DNA of 34,211 nt from Sulfobacillus sp. (GCA_027309085.1 DAIDDL010000043.1:1-34211); one strand, 5' to 3'. Shown: positions 7,287-16,877, counted from the stretch's first letter. Numbers and translations: made by a program. Notes: a model not told the origin generated them from the sequence alone.

Positions 7287-10116
7287 CACAGTGATTGCCA
7301 TCAAAGGGGCCAGACAGCACAATCTGAAGAATGTGTCCCTGGAGATTCCCAGAGACAGGCTGGTGGTGATTACCGGCGTGTCCGGGTCAGGGAAATCATC
7401 CCTGGCTTTCGATACCATTTACGCCGAAGGCCAGCGCCGCTATGTAGAATCGTTGTCGAGCTATGCCCGACAATTTTTGGGGCAGATGGACAAGCCGGAT
7501 GTGGACAGCATTGACGGACTCTCGCCCGCCATCTCCATTGACCAGAAGACGACCAGCCACAATCCCCGCAGCACGGTGGGCACTGTGACGGAAATTTATG
7601 ATTACCTGCGCCTTCTGTACGCGCGGGTGGGGGTGCCCCACTGTCCGCAGTGCGGCGACGAGGTCAGCCAGCAGACGGTCGAACAGATGGTGGACCGCAT
7701 TATGCAGCACCCGGAAGGGACCCGTCTGGAAATCCGCGCGCCCCTCATCCGCGGCCGCAAGGGGACGCATGAAAAAGTCTTTGACCAATTGCGCCAGCAG
7801 GGATTTACCCGGGCGCGGGTCGACGGCGATCTCGTCGAGGTGGAGAACGCACCGGCCCTCAACAAAAACAAGAAGCACGACATCTCTGCGGTTGTTGACC
7901 GCATTGTGGTGCGGGACACGATTACGCACAGGCTGGCGGAATCGCTGGAACAGGCCCTGGAAGTCAGCGGGGGACTGGCTGAGGTGGGCGAGCCGGAAGG
8001 GGAGACGGAGCTCTTTTCACGGGAACTGGCGTGCCCGCGCTGCGGAATTTCTCTGGAAGAGCTGACTCCGCGAATGTTTTCCTTCAATGCCCCCTACGGC
8101 TCCTGTCCCGCCTGCACAGGCCTGGGATTCAAGCTGGAGCCGGACCCCGACCTCATAGTGCCGGACCCGTCACTGTCCATCAATGAGGGGGCAGTGGCCC
8201 CTATCTTCCGCGCCCCCAGCCGGTTCTACGCGAACTTGCTGGCGGCCGTCTTTGCGGATGCCGGGTATTCCCTGAGCACACCCTTCCGCGACCTCCCCGA
8301 GGAGGCGCGCCGCATTGTATTTTATGGTTATGAAAAAAGTTTGCCGTTCCATTTTGAAGGGGTGTTCGGCAACCATGTGCAATCAACGCGGTACCAGGGA
8401 ATTATTCCGATTCTGGCCAAGCGCTACCGGGATGCGGGCTCAGAAAGCGCCAAGCAGGATGTGGAGGAGTACATGAGCTCCAAGCCCTGCACCGTGTGCT
8501 ACGGCAAGCGGCTGAAGCCGGAAGTGCTGGCGGTGACCGTCGGGTCGCTGTCTATCGCTGACTTTACAGATTTGTCCGTGCGCAAGGCCCGGGACTTTGT
8601 GCGAACTCTCGTGTGGAACGACCGCGACCAGCGGATTGCCGGCCCTATCCTCAAAGAAGTGAGCGAGCGCTTGAGCTTTCTCCTCGATGTCGGCCTGGGC
8701 TACCTGACGCTGTCCCGCGCCGCAGGCTCCCTTTCAGGGGGAGAGGCCCAGCGCATCCGCCTGGCGACTCAAATCGGGTCGTCGCTGGTGGGGGTGCTGT
8801 ACATTCTTGACGAGCCGTCCATCGGGCTGCACCAGCGCGACAATGAACGGCTCATCGCCACACTGAAAAAACTGCGGGATTTAGGCAATACCGTGCTCGT
8901 GGTGGAACACGATGAAGATACCATGCTGGCGGCTGATTACCTGGTGGATGTCGGCCCCGGCCCCGGAATCTACGGGGGGCATATTGTGTCCCAAGGCACC
9001 CCGCAAGCGGTTATGGCAGACCCGCACAGCCTGACGGGGCAATATCTGGCGGGCACCCGGGAAATCGCCGTGCCCGAAGTCCGGAGCCAGCCCCAGGGGC
9101 GCTGGCTCAGTGTGATTGGCGCGACGGAACACAATTTGAAGGACATCACGGTCAGAATTCCTTTGGGCCTGATGGTGGCGGTCACCGGGGTCTCCGGGTC
9201 AGGCAAATCGACCCTGGTCAACGACATTATCCGCAAGCAGCTGGAAGTGACCCTCAACGGGGCCCGCAACCGCCGCATTGGCGCGTACACCCGCATGGAG
9301 GGCATGGACCACCTGGATAAGGTGATCGCGATTGACCAGAGCCCCATCGGGCGCACTCCGCGGTCCAATCCCGCGACGTACACCGGCGCGTTTGACCTGA
9401 TCAGGGAAGTGTACGCCGGCACCACGGAGGCCAATATCCGCGGCTACAAAGCCGGGCGTTTTTCCTTCAATGTGCGCGGAGGGCGATGCGAAGCTTGCAA
9501 GGGCGACGGCATCCTCAAAATTGAAATGCACTTTCTGCCCGACATCTACGTGCCCTGTGAAGTTTGCAAGGGGACGCGCTACAACCGGGAGACACTGGAT
9601 GTGCATTACCGGGGAAAAAATATTGCCGACGTGCTGGATATGACAGTGGACGAGGCGCTCGACTTCTTCCAGCTGCACAGCCGGCTCAAACGCAAATTGC
9701 AGACGCTGAAGGACGTGGGCCTCGGTTACGTGCGCATGGGCCAGCCGGCTACCACTTTATCGGGCGGCGAGGCCCAGCGCGTAAAGCTGGCGACAGAACT
9801 GTCCCGCCGCTCGGATGGGCGGACCTTCTACATTTTGGATGAACCGACAACTGGACTGCACCAGGAAGACATCCGCCACCTTCTTGGCGTGGTGCAGAGA
9901 CTGGTGGCGCAAGGGGACACGGTGCTGATTATTGAGCATAACCTGGATGTGATTAAGACTGCAGACTGGGTCATTGACCTGGGCCCGGAAGGGGGGGACA
10001 TGGGGGGAGAGGTGGTCGCCCAGGGGACTGTGCAAGAAGTGATGGCCAGCCAGGCTTCTTATACCGGGCAATTCCTGGAGCGCCATCTCAAGCGGCGTGA
10101 AGCGGTGCATCCGTGA
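7279..10116 (+). CDS. uvrA: Excinuclease ABC subunit A (UvrA)
   Basis: DNA-damage sensor of nucleotide excision repair, a dimeric ABC ATPase. The 945-aa protein has two ATPase modules: Walker A GVSGSGKS at 33-40 and again at 637-644, with signatures [12 protein letters not shown] and [12 protein letters not shown]. Zinc-binding cysteine pairs are visible as CPRCG...CPACTG in the first half and CEACKGDG...CEVCKGT in the second. A further CPQCG pair lies near residue 116. Length and domain order are those of canonical UvrA. It overlaps the end of uvrB and precedes uvrC by 46 bases. Confidence 0.98.
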   Translation: MASTVIAIKGARQHNLKNVSLEIPRDRLVVITGVSGSGKSSLAFDTIYAEGQRRYVESLSSYARQFLGQMDKPDVDSIDGLSPAISIDQKTTSHNPRSTVGTVTEIYDYLRLLYARVGVPHCPQCGDEVSQQTVEQMVDRIMQHPEGTRLEIRAPLIRGRKGTHEKVFDQLRQQGFTRARVDGDLVEVENAPALNKNKKHDISAVVDRIVVRDTITHRLAESLEQALEVSGGLAEVGEPEGETELFSRELACPRCGISLEELTPRMFSFNAPYGSCPACTGLGFKLEPDPDLIVPDPSLSINEGAVAPIFRAPSRFYANLLAAVFADAGYSLSTPFRDLPEEARRIVFYGYEKSLPFHFEGVFGNHVQSTRYQGIIPILAKRYRDAGSESAKQDVEEYMSSKPCTVCYGKRLKPEVLAVTVGSLSIADFTDLSVRKARDFVRTLVWNDRDQRIAGPILKEVSERLSFLLDVGLGYLTLSRAAGSLSGGEAQRIRLATQIGSSLVGVLYILDEPSIGLHQRDNERLIATLKKLRDLGNTVLVVEHDEDTMLAADYLVDVGPGPGIYGGHIVSQGTPQAVMADPHSLTGQYLAGTREIAVPEVRSQPQGRWLSVIGATEHNLKDITVRIPLGLMVAVTGVSGSGKSTLVNDIIRKQLEVTLNGARNRRIGAYTRMEGMDHLDKVIAIDQSPIGRTPRSNPATYTGAFDLIREVYAGTTEANIRGYKAGRFSFNVRGGRCEACKGDGILKIEMHFLPDIYVPCEVCKGTRYNRETLDVHYRGKNIADVLDMTVDEALDFFQLHSRLKRKLQTLKDVGLGYVRMGQPATTLSGGEAQRVKLATELSRRSDGRTFYILDEPTTGLHQEDIRHLLGVVQRLVAQGDTVLIIEHNLDVIKTADWVIDLGPEGGDMGGEVVAQGTVQEVMASQASYTGQFLERHLKRREAVHP

Positions 10117-10162
10117 GAGGGCGAGCTGGGCGGGAGTTGGGGCACTGAGGGAGGGCGTGGCG

Positions 10163-12073
10163 ATGGCGTCAGAGCATCTGGAAGAAAAGCGGCAGCTCCT
10201 GCCGGATAAGCCTGGAGTCTACATGATGAAGGATGCGGAAGGGCGCATTATCTATGTGGGCAAGGCGGTGAGCCTGAAACAGCGCGTGCGCAGCTATTTT
10301 CTCGATTCCAGCCGGCTCCAGCCCAAGGTGGCCGCGATGATGCGCCACGTCACGGACTTTGAAATCATCACCACGGATACGGAAGTCGAGGCCTTGATCC
10401 TGGAAGCGACGATGATCAAGAAACTGCAGCCGCATTACAATATCCGCCTCAAAGACGACAAAGCCTACCCTTATATCCGTCTGACATGGGAAGAAGACTT
10501 TCCGCGTCTGGTGATCGCCCGCCGCCCGGATGCTTCAGGCAGCCGGTATTTTGGACCCTATACCCGGGCCCAGTCCGTGCATGAAACCATCCGCCTCCTG
10601 CGCTATATTTTCCCCATCCGCAACTGCACCAACCAAAAATTCAAGAATGCGGTCAGGCCTTGCCTGGAATATCATATCAAACGCTGCCCGGCACCCTGCC
10701 AGGGGCTGATTGACCGGGAAAGCTACCGGAGCATGATGAAGAATGTGGAGCTGTTTCTGGAAGGGAAGGTCGACGCGGTCGAGAAGACCCTGGTCCAGCA
10801 GCTCAATGACGCTGCGGACCAGATGGAATTCGAGAAGGCGGCCCGCTACCGGGACCAGGTGCGGGCTGTGCGGGAAATTACGGCCCAGCAGAAAGTTTCC
10901 GCAGAGGCGGGCCGCAACCTGGACGCCATCAGCTGGACGGTCAGCGAGCAAGATGCCTATCTCCAGGTCTTTATGGTGCGCGATGGACGCCTGATCGGGC
11001 GCGAATCGTTCACCCTGACGGGGGTGGATGGGGGAGACGACCACGAGATTGCGAAGGCGTTTCTCATGCAGTACTACGACCGGGCGCGGGAAATTCCTCC
11101 CGAAATTCTAATTGAGCGCCTCCCCCCGGATGCCGGCGGCATTGACCAGTGGCTGCGGGACAAGCGGGGCGGCCGTGTCGAACTGAAAGTGCCGCAGCGC
11201 GGGGAGAAGCAGCGGATGCTGGCCATGGTGCGGCAAAATGCGGAACTGGCCCGCGACGAAGCCCTGCGGCGGATGGAAATTAAAGAGCGCGACCGGGACA
11301 CCGCTCTTCTTGGGCTGCAGCACACACTGGGGCTGCCGAAGCTTCCTGTGCGCATGGAATGCTACGATATTTCCAATACCCAGGGCACGGAGTCGGTGGC
11401 GTCCATGGTGGTTTTCACCAATGGCAAACCCGACAAGAGCCAGTACCGCCGGTTCCGCATCCAGACGGTGGAGGGACCCAATGACTTCTTGTCGATGAAA
11501 GAAGTCATTGGGCGCCGTTTTCATCACCAGGCCGAAGATGCCAAGCAATTGGGGAAGAGCCGGTTTGCGGCGACTCCGGAATTGGTTATCATCGATGGAG
11601 GGCGCGGGCAGTTGGGGTATGCCTATCAGGCCATGCAGGAAATGGGGGTTCAGGACATCCCGGTGTTCGGGTTGGCTAAGCAGCATGAGTGGCTTTTTGA
11701 GCCGCTGTCCCCCGACCCGATTATTTTGGACCGGGACTCCGCGGCCCTCAAGCTGGTTATGCACCTGCGCGATGAGGCTCACCGGTTTGCCATTACCTAT
11801 CACCGCAGCTTGCGCACCAAAAGGAATCTGGCCTCCGTACTGGACAGCATTCCGGGAGTGGGCCCCGCCCGCAAGAAGATTCTGCGCCAGACCTACGGTG
11901 ATCTGGACACGATGCAGCGGGCCAGCGTGGAAGAGATGGCTAAGCTGCCCAAAATGACCCACCAGGCGGCGGAAGCGGTCCACCGCTATCTCTCGGAGCA
12001 TTTGAACCCGGCAGCCGCGCCTGAATCTGCCCCGCTTCCGGAGGGGGACGGGCAGCTGTCCCGCGCGCCTTGA
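10163..12073 (+). CDS. uvrC: Excinuclease ABC subunit C (UvrC)
   Basis: Dual-incision nuclease of nucleotide excision repair. Domains in order: N-terminal GIY-YIG nuclease (GVYMMKDAEGRIIYVGKA, residues 18-35), a cysteine cluster region (NCTNQ ... PCLEYHIKRCPAPC), a UVR domain that binds UvrB (LNDAADQMEFEKAARYRDQV), the RNase H-like second nuclease (IDGGRGQLGYA) and a C-terminal helix-hairpin-helix (IPGVGPARKKIL). The start at 10163 is preferred to a longer frame from 10097: GAGGGAGGG lies about nine bases upstream and the protein then begins just before LPDKPGVY, as usual. This gives 636 aa. Confidence 0.96.
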   Translation: MASEHLEEKRQLLPDKPGVYMMKDAEGRIIYVGKAVSLKQRVRSYFLDSSRLQPKVAAMMRHVTDFEIITTDTEVEALILEATMIKKLQPHYNIRLKDDKAYPYIRLTWEEDFPRLVIARRPDASGSRYFGPYTRAQSVHETIRLLRYIFPIRNCTNQKFKNAVRPCLEYHIKRCPAPCQGLIDRESYRSMMKNVELFLEGKVDAVEKTLVQQLNDAADQMEFEKAARYRDQVRAVREITAQQKVSAEAGRNLDAISWTVSEQDAYLQVFMVRDGRLIGRESFTLTGVDGGDDHEIAKAFLMQYYDRAREIPPEILIERLPPDAGGIDQWLRDKRGGRVELKVPQRGEKQRMLAMVRQNAELARDEALRRMEIKERDRDTALLGLQHTLGLPKLPVRMECYDISNTQGTESVASMVVFTNGKPDKSQYRRFRIQTVEGPNDFLSMKEVIGRRFHHQAEDAKQLGKSRFAATPELVIIDGGRGQLGYAYQAMQEMGVQDIPVFGLAKQHEWLFEPLSPDPIILDRDSAALKLVMHLRDEAHRFAITYHRSLRTKRNLASVLDSIPGVGPARKKILRQTYGDLDTMQRASVEEMAKLPKMTHQAAEAVHRYLSEHLNPAAAPESAPLPEGDGQLSRAP

Positions 12074-12131
12074 ATGCTGGGCTGCGAACCCGCCAGAGAG
12101 GGGGACCGCAGATGGAAAGGGGAGTGGCGTT

Positions 12132-12473
12132 ATGCGTTGGCTAACGGTATGGATTGCCTCCGCGGCAGGACTGGCAGTGATCACTCACCTGAATCTGGGG
12201 GTGACGGCAGTGAGCACCGAAAGCGTTATTGTGGCGGCTCTGGTGCTCGGTCTGGTGAATACCATCATCCGGCCTGTGGTGAAGCTGTTGACGCTGCCCA
12301 TCAATCTTTTGACTTTTGGTCTGTTCGGCTTGGTCATCAATGCACTCATGCTGTGGCTGGTCGCAGCGGTAGTGCCGGGATTTGCCGTGGCGGGATTTGG
12401 CGCGGCCTTTTGGGGAGCATTAATTCTTTCAGTCGTATCGGGGGTAGTAGGATGGGTCATCAGGTACGCGTAA
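12132..12473 (+). CDS. Small four-helix membrane protein of the phage-holin-4 / YvlD family
   Basis: A 113-aa protein that is almost entirely hydrophobic, with four predicted TM helices and the family's NTIIRPVVKLLTLPINLLTFGLF signature around residues 42-64. Members (Pfam Phage_holin_4_2, B. subtilis YvlD) are chromosomal membrane proteins of unclear function; the name does not imply a prophage here. A GGAAAGGGGAG ribosome site precedes the ATG. The gene overlaps the following HAD gene by 22 bases, so the two are probably co-translated. Confidence 0.85.
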   Translation: MRWLTVWIASAAGLAVITHLNLGVTAVSTESVIVAALVLGLVNTIIRPVVKLLTLPINLLTFGLFGLVINALMLWLVAAVVPGFAVAGFGAAFWGALILSVVSGVVGWVIRYA

Positions 12474-13273
12474 AATTATTGGTGCTCGATTTGGACGGCA
12501 CCGCTTTGCAGGAAGACGGCTCACTGTCCATGGAATTGATTGAGGCTGTCACCCGCATTCAGCAAGCTGGCGTGCAGGTGATGCTCGCGACCGGCCGCAT
12601 GATGCGGTCTGCGATCCCGTACTGGATGCAACTCAGTCTGGGCACCGGCCCCCTTATTGCCTACAATGGCAGCATGGTGGCGGAGATGCCGAGTGAGAGG
12701 TCTTGGTTTTCCTGGCACTTGAACAGCGATGTGGCGCGTCTGGTGGTGAGCCGCGCGCTGGACAGCGACATTCTGACGCAAGTCTATGTCGGCAATGAAC
12801 TGTGGCTGTCGCGTGAAGATGAGCGGGCCCAGAATTACATTGCGGTCAATCATATTCCCGGTGAAGTGAAAATAGGGCGGGACATTCTCCGCTGGCCGGC
12901 CCCGCCCATTAAAATTCTTTTGCAGGATAATCCCGAACGGCTCGACCGTTTCCGGGAAGATATTACCCCTGAGGTGCTAGGTCTTCAGGGACGTCTTTTT
13001 AAGTCACAGGAAGATTATTTGGAGATTGTGCCTGCAGGGGTGGGCAAGGGGCCGGCCCTGGCGAAGGTGGCTGAGCGCCTGGGAATTGGGGCTCCCGAGA
13101 TTATGGCGATCGGTGACGCGGAAAATGACATCGACATGCTGCGCTTCGCCGGAATTGGGGTGGCGATGGGCCAGGCTTCGGAACTTGTCAAGTCCTCTGC
13201 CCGCCATGTGACCAAGCCGGTCCAGGACAATGGCGCGGCTTACGCCATTCACCGCTGGATTTTGAATGACTAG
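12452..13273 (+). CDS. Cof-type HAD-IIB family sugar-phosphate phosphatase
   Basis: A 273-aa cytoplasmic haloacid-dehalogenase-superfamily hydrolase. Motif I is DLDGT with nucleophile D13 and acid/base D15. Motif II is LATGR near 45-49. The motif III lysine lies in GVGKGPAL (about K199). Motif IV is GDAENDIDM with D222 and D226. The C2B cap between motifs II and III and the late GVAMG place it in the Cof/YwpJ group, which dephosphorylates sugar phosphates and flavin precursors with broad specificity. The ATG at 12452 follows a GGGGGTAGTAGG site. A longer frame upstream only reads through the holin-like gene out of frame. Its TAG stop overlaps that of the opposing small gene. Confidence 0.9.
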   Translation: MGHQVRVKLLVLDLDGTALQEDGSLSMELIEAVTRIQQAGVQVMLATGRMMRSAIPYWMQLSLGTGPLIAYNGSMVAEMPSERSWFSWHLNSDVARLVVSRALDSDILTQVYVGNELWLSREDERAQNYIAVNHIPGEVKIGRDILRWPAPPIKILLQDNPERLDRFREDITPEVLGLQGRLFKSQEDYLEIVPAGVGKGPALAKVAERLGIGAPEIMAIGDAENDIDMLRFAGIGVAMGQASELVKSSARHVTKPVQDNGAAYAIHRWILND

Positions 13274-13491
13274 TGGAGGCGGCTCACAATCTGGTGTCCC
13301 CAGGGCAGGCGCCACACAAGGTAAAGCGTGGTCAGGCTCACGGTGACCACGAAGGCCCATGCAAACTGCCTTTCCATTCGCCGCTCCTGGGCGGCTCTTT
13401 TAAGGTCCGCACGCGACGCCCCCCCGGGGTCACCCGGTGCGGCGCTCGCGCCCCGCTGCCGGCGTCTGCGCGACCATTCCGGTGTCGCCAT
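13270..13491 (-). CDS. Small basic single-pass membrane protein, unknown function
   Basis: A 73-aa protein. Its N-terminal half is rich in Arg, Ala and Gly (RRRRQRG near residue 8), and one TM helix follows at about residues 44-63 (FAWAFVVTVSLTTLYLVWRL). The case for a real gene is the AGGAGG site exactly eight bases before ATG 13491, on the strand opposite its neighbours. A TTG six bases further upstream is too close to that site. The stop overlaps the HAD stop as CTAG, an end-to-end convergent arrangement. I do not recognise the family. The positively charged side should stay in the cytoplasm. Confidence 0.6.
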   Translation of the reverse strand: MATPEWSRRRRQRGASAAPGDPGGASRADLKRAAQERRMERQFAWAFVVTVSLTTLYLVWRLPWGHQIVSRLH

Positions 13492-13647
13492 TGGCAATGC
13501 CTCCTATAAAAACCTCTTTTACAGTCTTTATTCGACATAGGGTGCGAATTTCCTGTGTCGGGGAATGAAAATGTACAGGGCTGGCAGCATCTCTCGGGAT
13601 TCTGGCCCATCAGTGCGCAGCGGGCCGGCGTGGTAAAGAAATATGGG

Positions 13648-14526
13648 GTGAGACAATTGGAGCAGGCACGTTTAGTGGTGATCACGGGATTGTCGGGGGC
13701 GGGCCGCAGCGAGGCGATGCGGGTCTTTGAGGATCTGGGCTATTTCTGTGTGGATAATCTCCCGCCCAATCTCATCAGCAAGTTTGCCGAACTGCTGCAC
13801 AAGAGCCCCGAAGTCCGGGGAGCCGCGTTGGTGATGGACATCCGCGGAGGAGTTTTTTTTCACCAGCTGACTGAGTCGCTGCGCGAACTGGAAGTGGTGG
13901 CCCTGCCTTATCAGGTGCTCTACCTCGAGGCTGATGAAGAGACTTTGATAAGGCGCTATAAACTGTCCCGCCGCCGGCATCCCCTGGAGGCGCAGGGCCG
14001 CCTGGTGGAAGCCTTGCGCAAGGAAAAACAGGCGCTGCAGGAATTGCGGGGCAAGGCTGATGTGGTCATCGACACTTCGGGGCTGACCCCGCTGCAACTG
14101 CGCCAGCGGATCTCCGATATTTTCCGGCTGGACCGGGGAGCGGCAGTGTTTCAGGTGCGCCTGGTCTCATTTGGGTTCAAGCACGGACTGCCTAAGGATG
14201 CTGACCTGGTCTTCGATGTGCGGTACCTGCCCAATCCCTACTACGTAGATGAGCTGCGCAGCAAAACGGGCAATGACCCAACTGTGGACCAATATGTGAT
14301 GCGATTTCCGCAGGCGAAGGAAACGCTGGCGCATCTCGACAGTCTTTTGACATTTCTCATCCCCCAGTTCCAGCAGGAAGGCAAACCGCAGATTACGGTC
14401 GGTATTGGCTGCACCGGGGGTCAGCACCGGTCGGTCGTGTTTGCCAACCGCCTGCGCGACCTGCTGGTCCACAACGGCAACCAGGCCTTGGTGGAGCACC
14501 GCGACCTCGAATTGCGGGAGGATTGA
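13648..14526 (+). CDS. rapZ: RapZ/YvcJ family nucleotide-binding protein
   Basis: A P-loop protein that hydrolyses or binds nucleotides. In E. coli it controls GlmZ small RNA and cell-wall amino-sugar supply; in Gram-positives it affects competence. The N-terminal P-loop is GLSGAGRS, with Arg where most ATPases have Lys, as I recall from actinobacterial homologues. FEDLGYFCVDNLPP follows and is diagnostic, as is C-terminal GCTGGQHRSVVFANRL. The GTG at 13648 gives 292 aa, the usual length. No strong ribosome site supports it, and GTG 13555 or TTG 13657 remain possible. It ends one base before yvcK in the conserved rapZ-yvcK-whiA cluster. Confidence 0.93.
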   Translation: MRQLEQARLVVITGLSGAGRSEAMRVFEDLGYFCVDNLPPNLISKFAELLHKSPEVRGAALVMDIRGGVFFHQLTESLRELEVVALPYQVLYLEADEETLIRRYKLSRRRHPLEAQGRLVEALRKEKQALQELRGKADVVIDTSGLTPLQLRQRISDIFRLDRGAAVFQVRLVSFGFKHGLPKDADLVFDVRYLPNPYYVDELRSKTGNDPTVDQYVMRFPQAKETLAHLDSLLTFLIPQFQQEGKPQITVGIGCTGGQHRSVVFANRLRDLLVHNGNQALVEHRDLELRED

Positions 14527-14527
14527 T

Positions 14528-15862
14528 ATGTGGCGTCTATTGATTCCCGGATTAAAGCTCAAACGTTTCATGGCCCTGATGGCGCTGGGATTCATGGCGC
14601 TGGGCATGGCTCTCGGGCTGTCTTTGTGGGCCTTGCCAGCTCTGATCCCGCACTGGCACCGCCCGGCCTCCGAGGCGGTGCTGCTGGTGCTTGGGGTGGG
14701 CAGCATTGTACTGGGAGTCTATGGGCTGTGGCGGTCTCTCAATGAAATGCTTGGGTCCGACAAGTGGGCTGGCCTCCTCTACTCCAAGCGGCAATTGGCG
14801 CGCGGCCCGCATGTGGCCGCGCTGGGCGGCGGCACCGGCATGCCGTCTGTCCTCCGGGGACTGAAGCATTACAGCTCTAATTTGACCGCGGTGGTGACCG
14901 TGGCCGATGACGGCGGCAGCTCTGGGCGCCTGCGTGGGGACATGGGAATGCTGCCCCCGGGGGACATCCGCAACTGCATGGTGGCGCTGGCGGATACCGA
15001 ACCGCTTATGGAGCAGCTGTTTCAGCACCGGTTCACCTCCGGAGAACTGAAAGGCCACAGCTTTGGCAATCTGTTTTTAGCGGCGATGGAGCAGGTGTCG
15101 GGGGACTTTGTCACGGCCCTCAGGGAATCCAGCCGGGTTCTGGCGGTGCGCGGCACGGTCTTGCCGGCCACTCTGGAACATGTGACGCTGGAGGCGGAAC
15201 TGGTCGACGGGACGCATGTTACGGGGGAAAGCGCCATCGGGCACAGTGCGCGTCCCATCTCCCGGGTGTGGATGGAGCCGGGGGATGCCACCCCACTGCG
15301 CGAGGCCATTGAGTCCATCATGTCGGCCAACATGGTGGTGCTGGGCCCTGGCAGCCTGTACACTTCCATATTGCCCAACCTGCTGATTCCGGCTATTGCC
15401 GATGCGATCCGGCAGACACCGGCGGTGAGGGTCTATGTGGCCAATATCATGACCCAGCCCGGCGAAACGGTGAATTTTTCCGTCAGGGATCATTTGGATG
15501 CCATTGAGAGCCATGTGGGACCGGGACTGATTGATGTCGTGCTGGTGAACAACCAGCGGGTGCCTGAACACTTGCTGGAACGCTACCGCCAGGAAGGAGC
15601 CGACCAGGTCGGCGTGATTTTTGACGGGGGCGGAACAGGCGGCGAGCCAGTGGTGATCTATGATAATCTACTGTTAGCCGGCCAGGTGGTGCGCCATGAC
15701 CCTGACAAGCTTGCTGTCGCCCTGCTGCGGATTTTGCTGAAATTTCGGCCAAAATGGGCGGAAGGGCGTATGATTGATGCAGCCTGGTTGGAAAATCGTC
15801 TACGGGAGCGACACCAGCCACGATGGGATGGTCTTATGCGCGACAAGTTAAGGCGGAGATAG
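14528..15862 (+). CDS. yvcK: YvcK/CofD-like gluconeogenesis factor with N-terminal membrane helices
   Basis: A member of the CofD/YvcK superfamily, which binds UDP-sugars and is needed for growth on gluconeogenic carbon and for cell-wall homeostasis. The 444-aa protein has two N-terminal TM helices (about 14-40 and 48-68). The catalytic-like core starts at GGGTG (100-104), followed by VTVADDGGSSGRLR (124-137) and PPGDIRNC (143-150). GHSFGNLFLAA and LGPGSLYTSILPNL are also typical. GGGAGG lies about seven bases before the ATG, one base after the rapZ stop. The last 40 bases overlap whiA. The membrane helices resemble those of clostridial relatives and suggest it works at the membrane. Confidence 0.94.
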   Translation: MWRLLIPGLKLKRFMALMALGFMALGMALGLSLWALPALIPHWHRPASEAVLLVLGVGSIVLGVYGLWRSLNEMLGSDKWAGLLYSKRQLARGPHVAALGGGTGMPSVLRGLKHYSSNLTAVVTVADDGGSSGRLRGDMGMLPPGDIRNCMVALADTEPLMEQLFQHRFTSGELKGHSFGNLFLAAMEQVSGDFVTALRESSRVLAVRGTVLPATLEHVTLEAELVDGTHVTGESAIGHSARPISRVWMEPGDATPLREAIESIMSANMVVLGPGSLYTSILPNLLIPAIADAIRQTPAVRVYVANIMTQPGETVNFSVRDHLDAIESHVGPGLIDVVLVNNQRVPEHLLERYRQEGADQVGVIFDGGGTGGEPVVIYDNLLLAGQVVRHDPDKLAVALLRILLKFRPKWAEGRMIDAAWLENRLRERHQPRWDGLMRDKLRRR

Positions 15863-16677
15863 CCCGTGAGACTCAGGGGCTTCTTCCGGACTGCATCTGG
15901 GCCGAACTGTGGGGCCTCGGGGGGTTTTCACAGCCGGGAGAATGGGCCGGGGGCCTGGTGGTGGGAAGTGCCCTAGTGGCCCGGCGCGCTTACAGCCTGA
16001 TGAAAATTCTCGATTTATCCCCCCAGATTGTTGTGCACCGGGCGCGACGCCGGATGCATTTCGCCATTGTGCCCGGCGAGGTCCGGCAGGTCGGAGACGG
16101 CCGCGACCTTATTCTGTCGTGTGGGGCGGCCTATCTGCGGGGGGTCTTTCTGGCCCGGGGGTACCTCGGGGATCCGGAACGCGGGATTCACCTCGAACTG
16201 GGAGTGAAAGACAGTGCGCAGCAGGCCCTGTTGGCGCAGGTGCTGGGGCCCTTGCGGGTCCATCCCAAGACGACCGTGCGCCGCGGACGCACGGTCGTGT
16301 ACTGGAAGGGCCGCGCGCAGGTTACCCGCCTGCTGGCGCATATGGGAGCGCACCAGGCGGTTCTGGAATGGGAAACCTCGCAGGTGATGAAAACGGTAAA
16401 AAACCGCGTCAACCGCCTGGTGAATTCGGAGACGGCCAATCTGCGCCGCACCGTGGAATCCGGCATGGAACAGGCGCGCGCCCTGCAGGAGACGGTTATG
16501 GACCCGGCGCTGCCCCAGCCCTTGCGTGACCTGGCCGCGTTGCGCATCGCCCATCCAGACTGGTCGTTGAAGGAATTGGGACTGGCCCTGGTCCCTCCCA
16601 TTTCCAAATCTGCCGTAAATCACCGCATGCGGCGGCTGCTGCGGGGGCATGATCCAAAAGAGCACCGACAGTATTAG
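15823..16677 (+). CDS. whiA: WhiA sporulation/cell-division regulator
   Basis: A DNA-binding protein of the WhiA family, which controls sporulation septation in Streptomyces and cell division in Bacillus. The 284-aa protein shows the three expected parts: an N-terminal WhiA domain, a degenerate LAGLIDADG homing-endonuclease fold (around AYLRGVFLARGYLGDPE, residues 100-116) and a C-terminal helix-turn-helix (LKELGLALVPPISKSAVNHRMRRL). The start overlaps yvcK by 40 bases; GGGAG lies somewhat far upstream, so exact initiation is moderately sure. It is the last gene of rapZ-yvcK-whiA, and no clear terminator separates it from the nuo promoter region. Confidence 0.94.
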   Translation: MGWSYARQVKAEIARETQGLLPDCIWAELWGLGGFSQPGEWAGGLVVGSALVARRAYSLMKILDLSPQIVVHRARRRMHFAIVPGEVRQVGDGRDLILSCGAAYLRGVFLARGYLGDPERGIHLELGVKDSAQQALLAQVLGPLRVHPKTTVRRGRTVVYWKGRAQVTRLLAHMGAHQAVLEWETSQVMKTVKNRVNRLVNSETANLRRTVESGMEQARALQETVMDPALPQPLRDLAALRIAHPDWSLKELGLALVPPISKSAVNHRMRRLLRGHDPKEHRQY

Positions 16678-16778
16678 GCGGCCTATGGCGGCAGATCGCA
16701 GGGAAGGGCTACCGTTTTTCCTGGCTGTTTGTCATAATGGTGAATTGTTAGAGAAGTAAGACGACATGGCGAGCCTAG

Positions 16779-16818
16779 TCGACGGCGCTTTGACAAGAGC
16801 GTATAATCTGTTTGTGAA
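16779..16818 (+). promoter_or_regulatory. Probable nuo operon promoter region with a Rex-like half-site
   Basis: TATAAT (16802-16807) has TCGACG at 17-bp spacing upstream (16779-16784, 4/6). A perfect TTGACA also lies at 16790-16795, but its properly spaced -10 (TGTGAA, 16813-16818) is poor. Just after the TATAAT, TTGTGAA (16812-16818) matches one arm of the Rex operator as usually described; the other arm does not match. The 200-base gap from whiA otherwise holds nothing I recognise. Start would be near 16814, about 64 bases before nuoA. Confidence 0.55.
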
Positions 16819-16877
16819 TCCGAGAACGTTCGGGCTTAGTTCCTATGGCGGCGTTCGATTGACTTTAGACAGCGGGG

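Noticed and set aside
12132-12473. Prophage holin, hence a prophage
   Set aside because: The phage_holin_4_2/YvlD family is a normal chromosomal membrane family, and no phage genes surround it.
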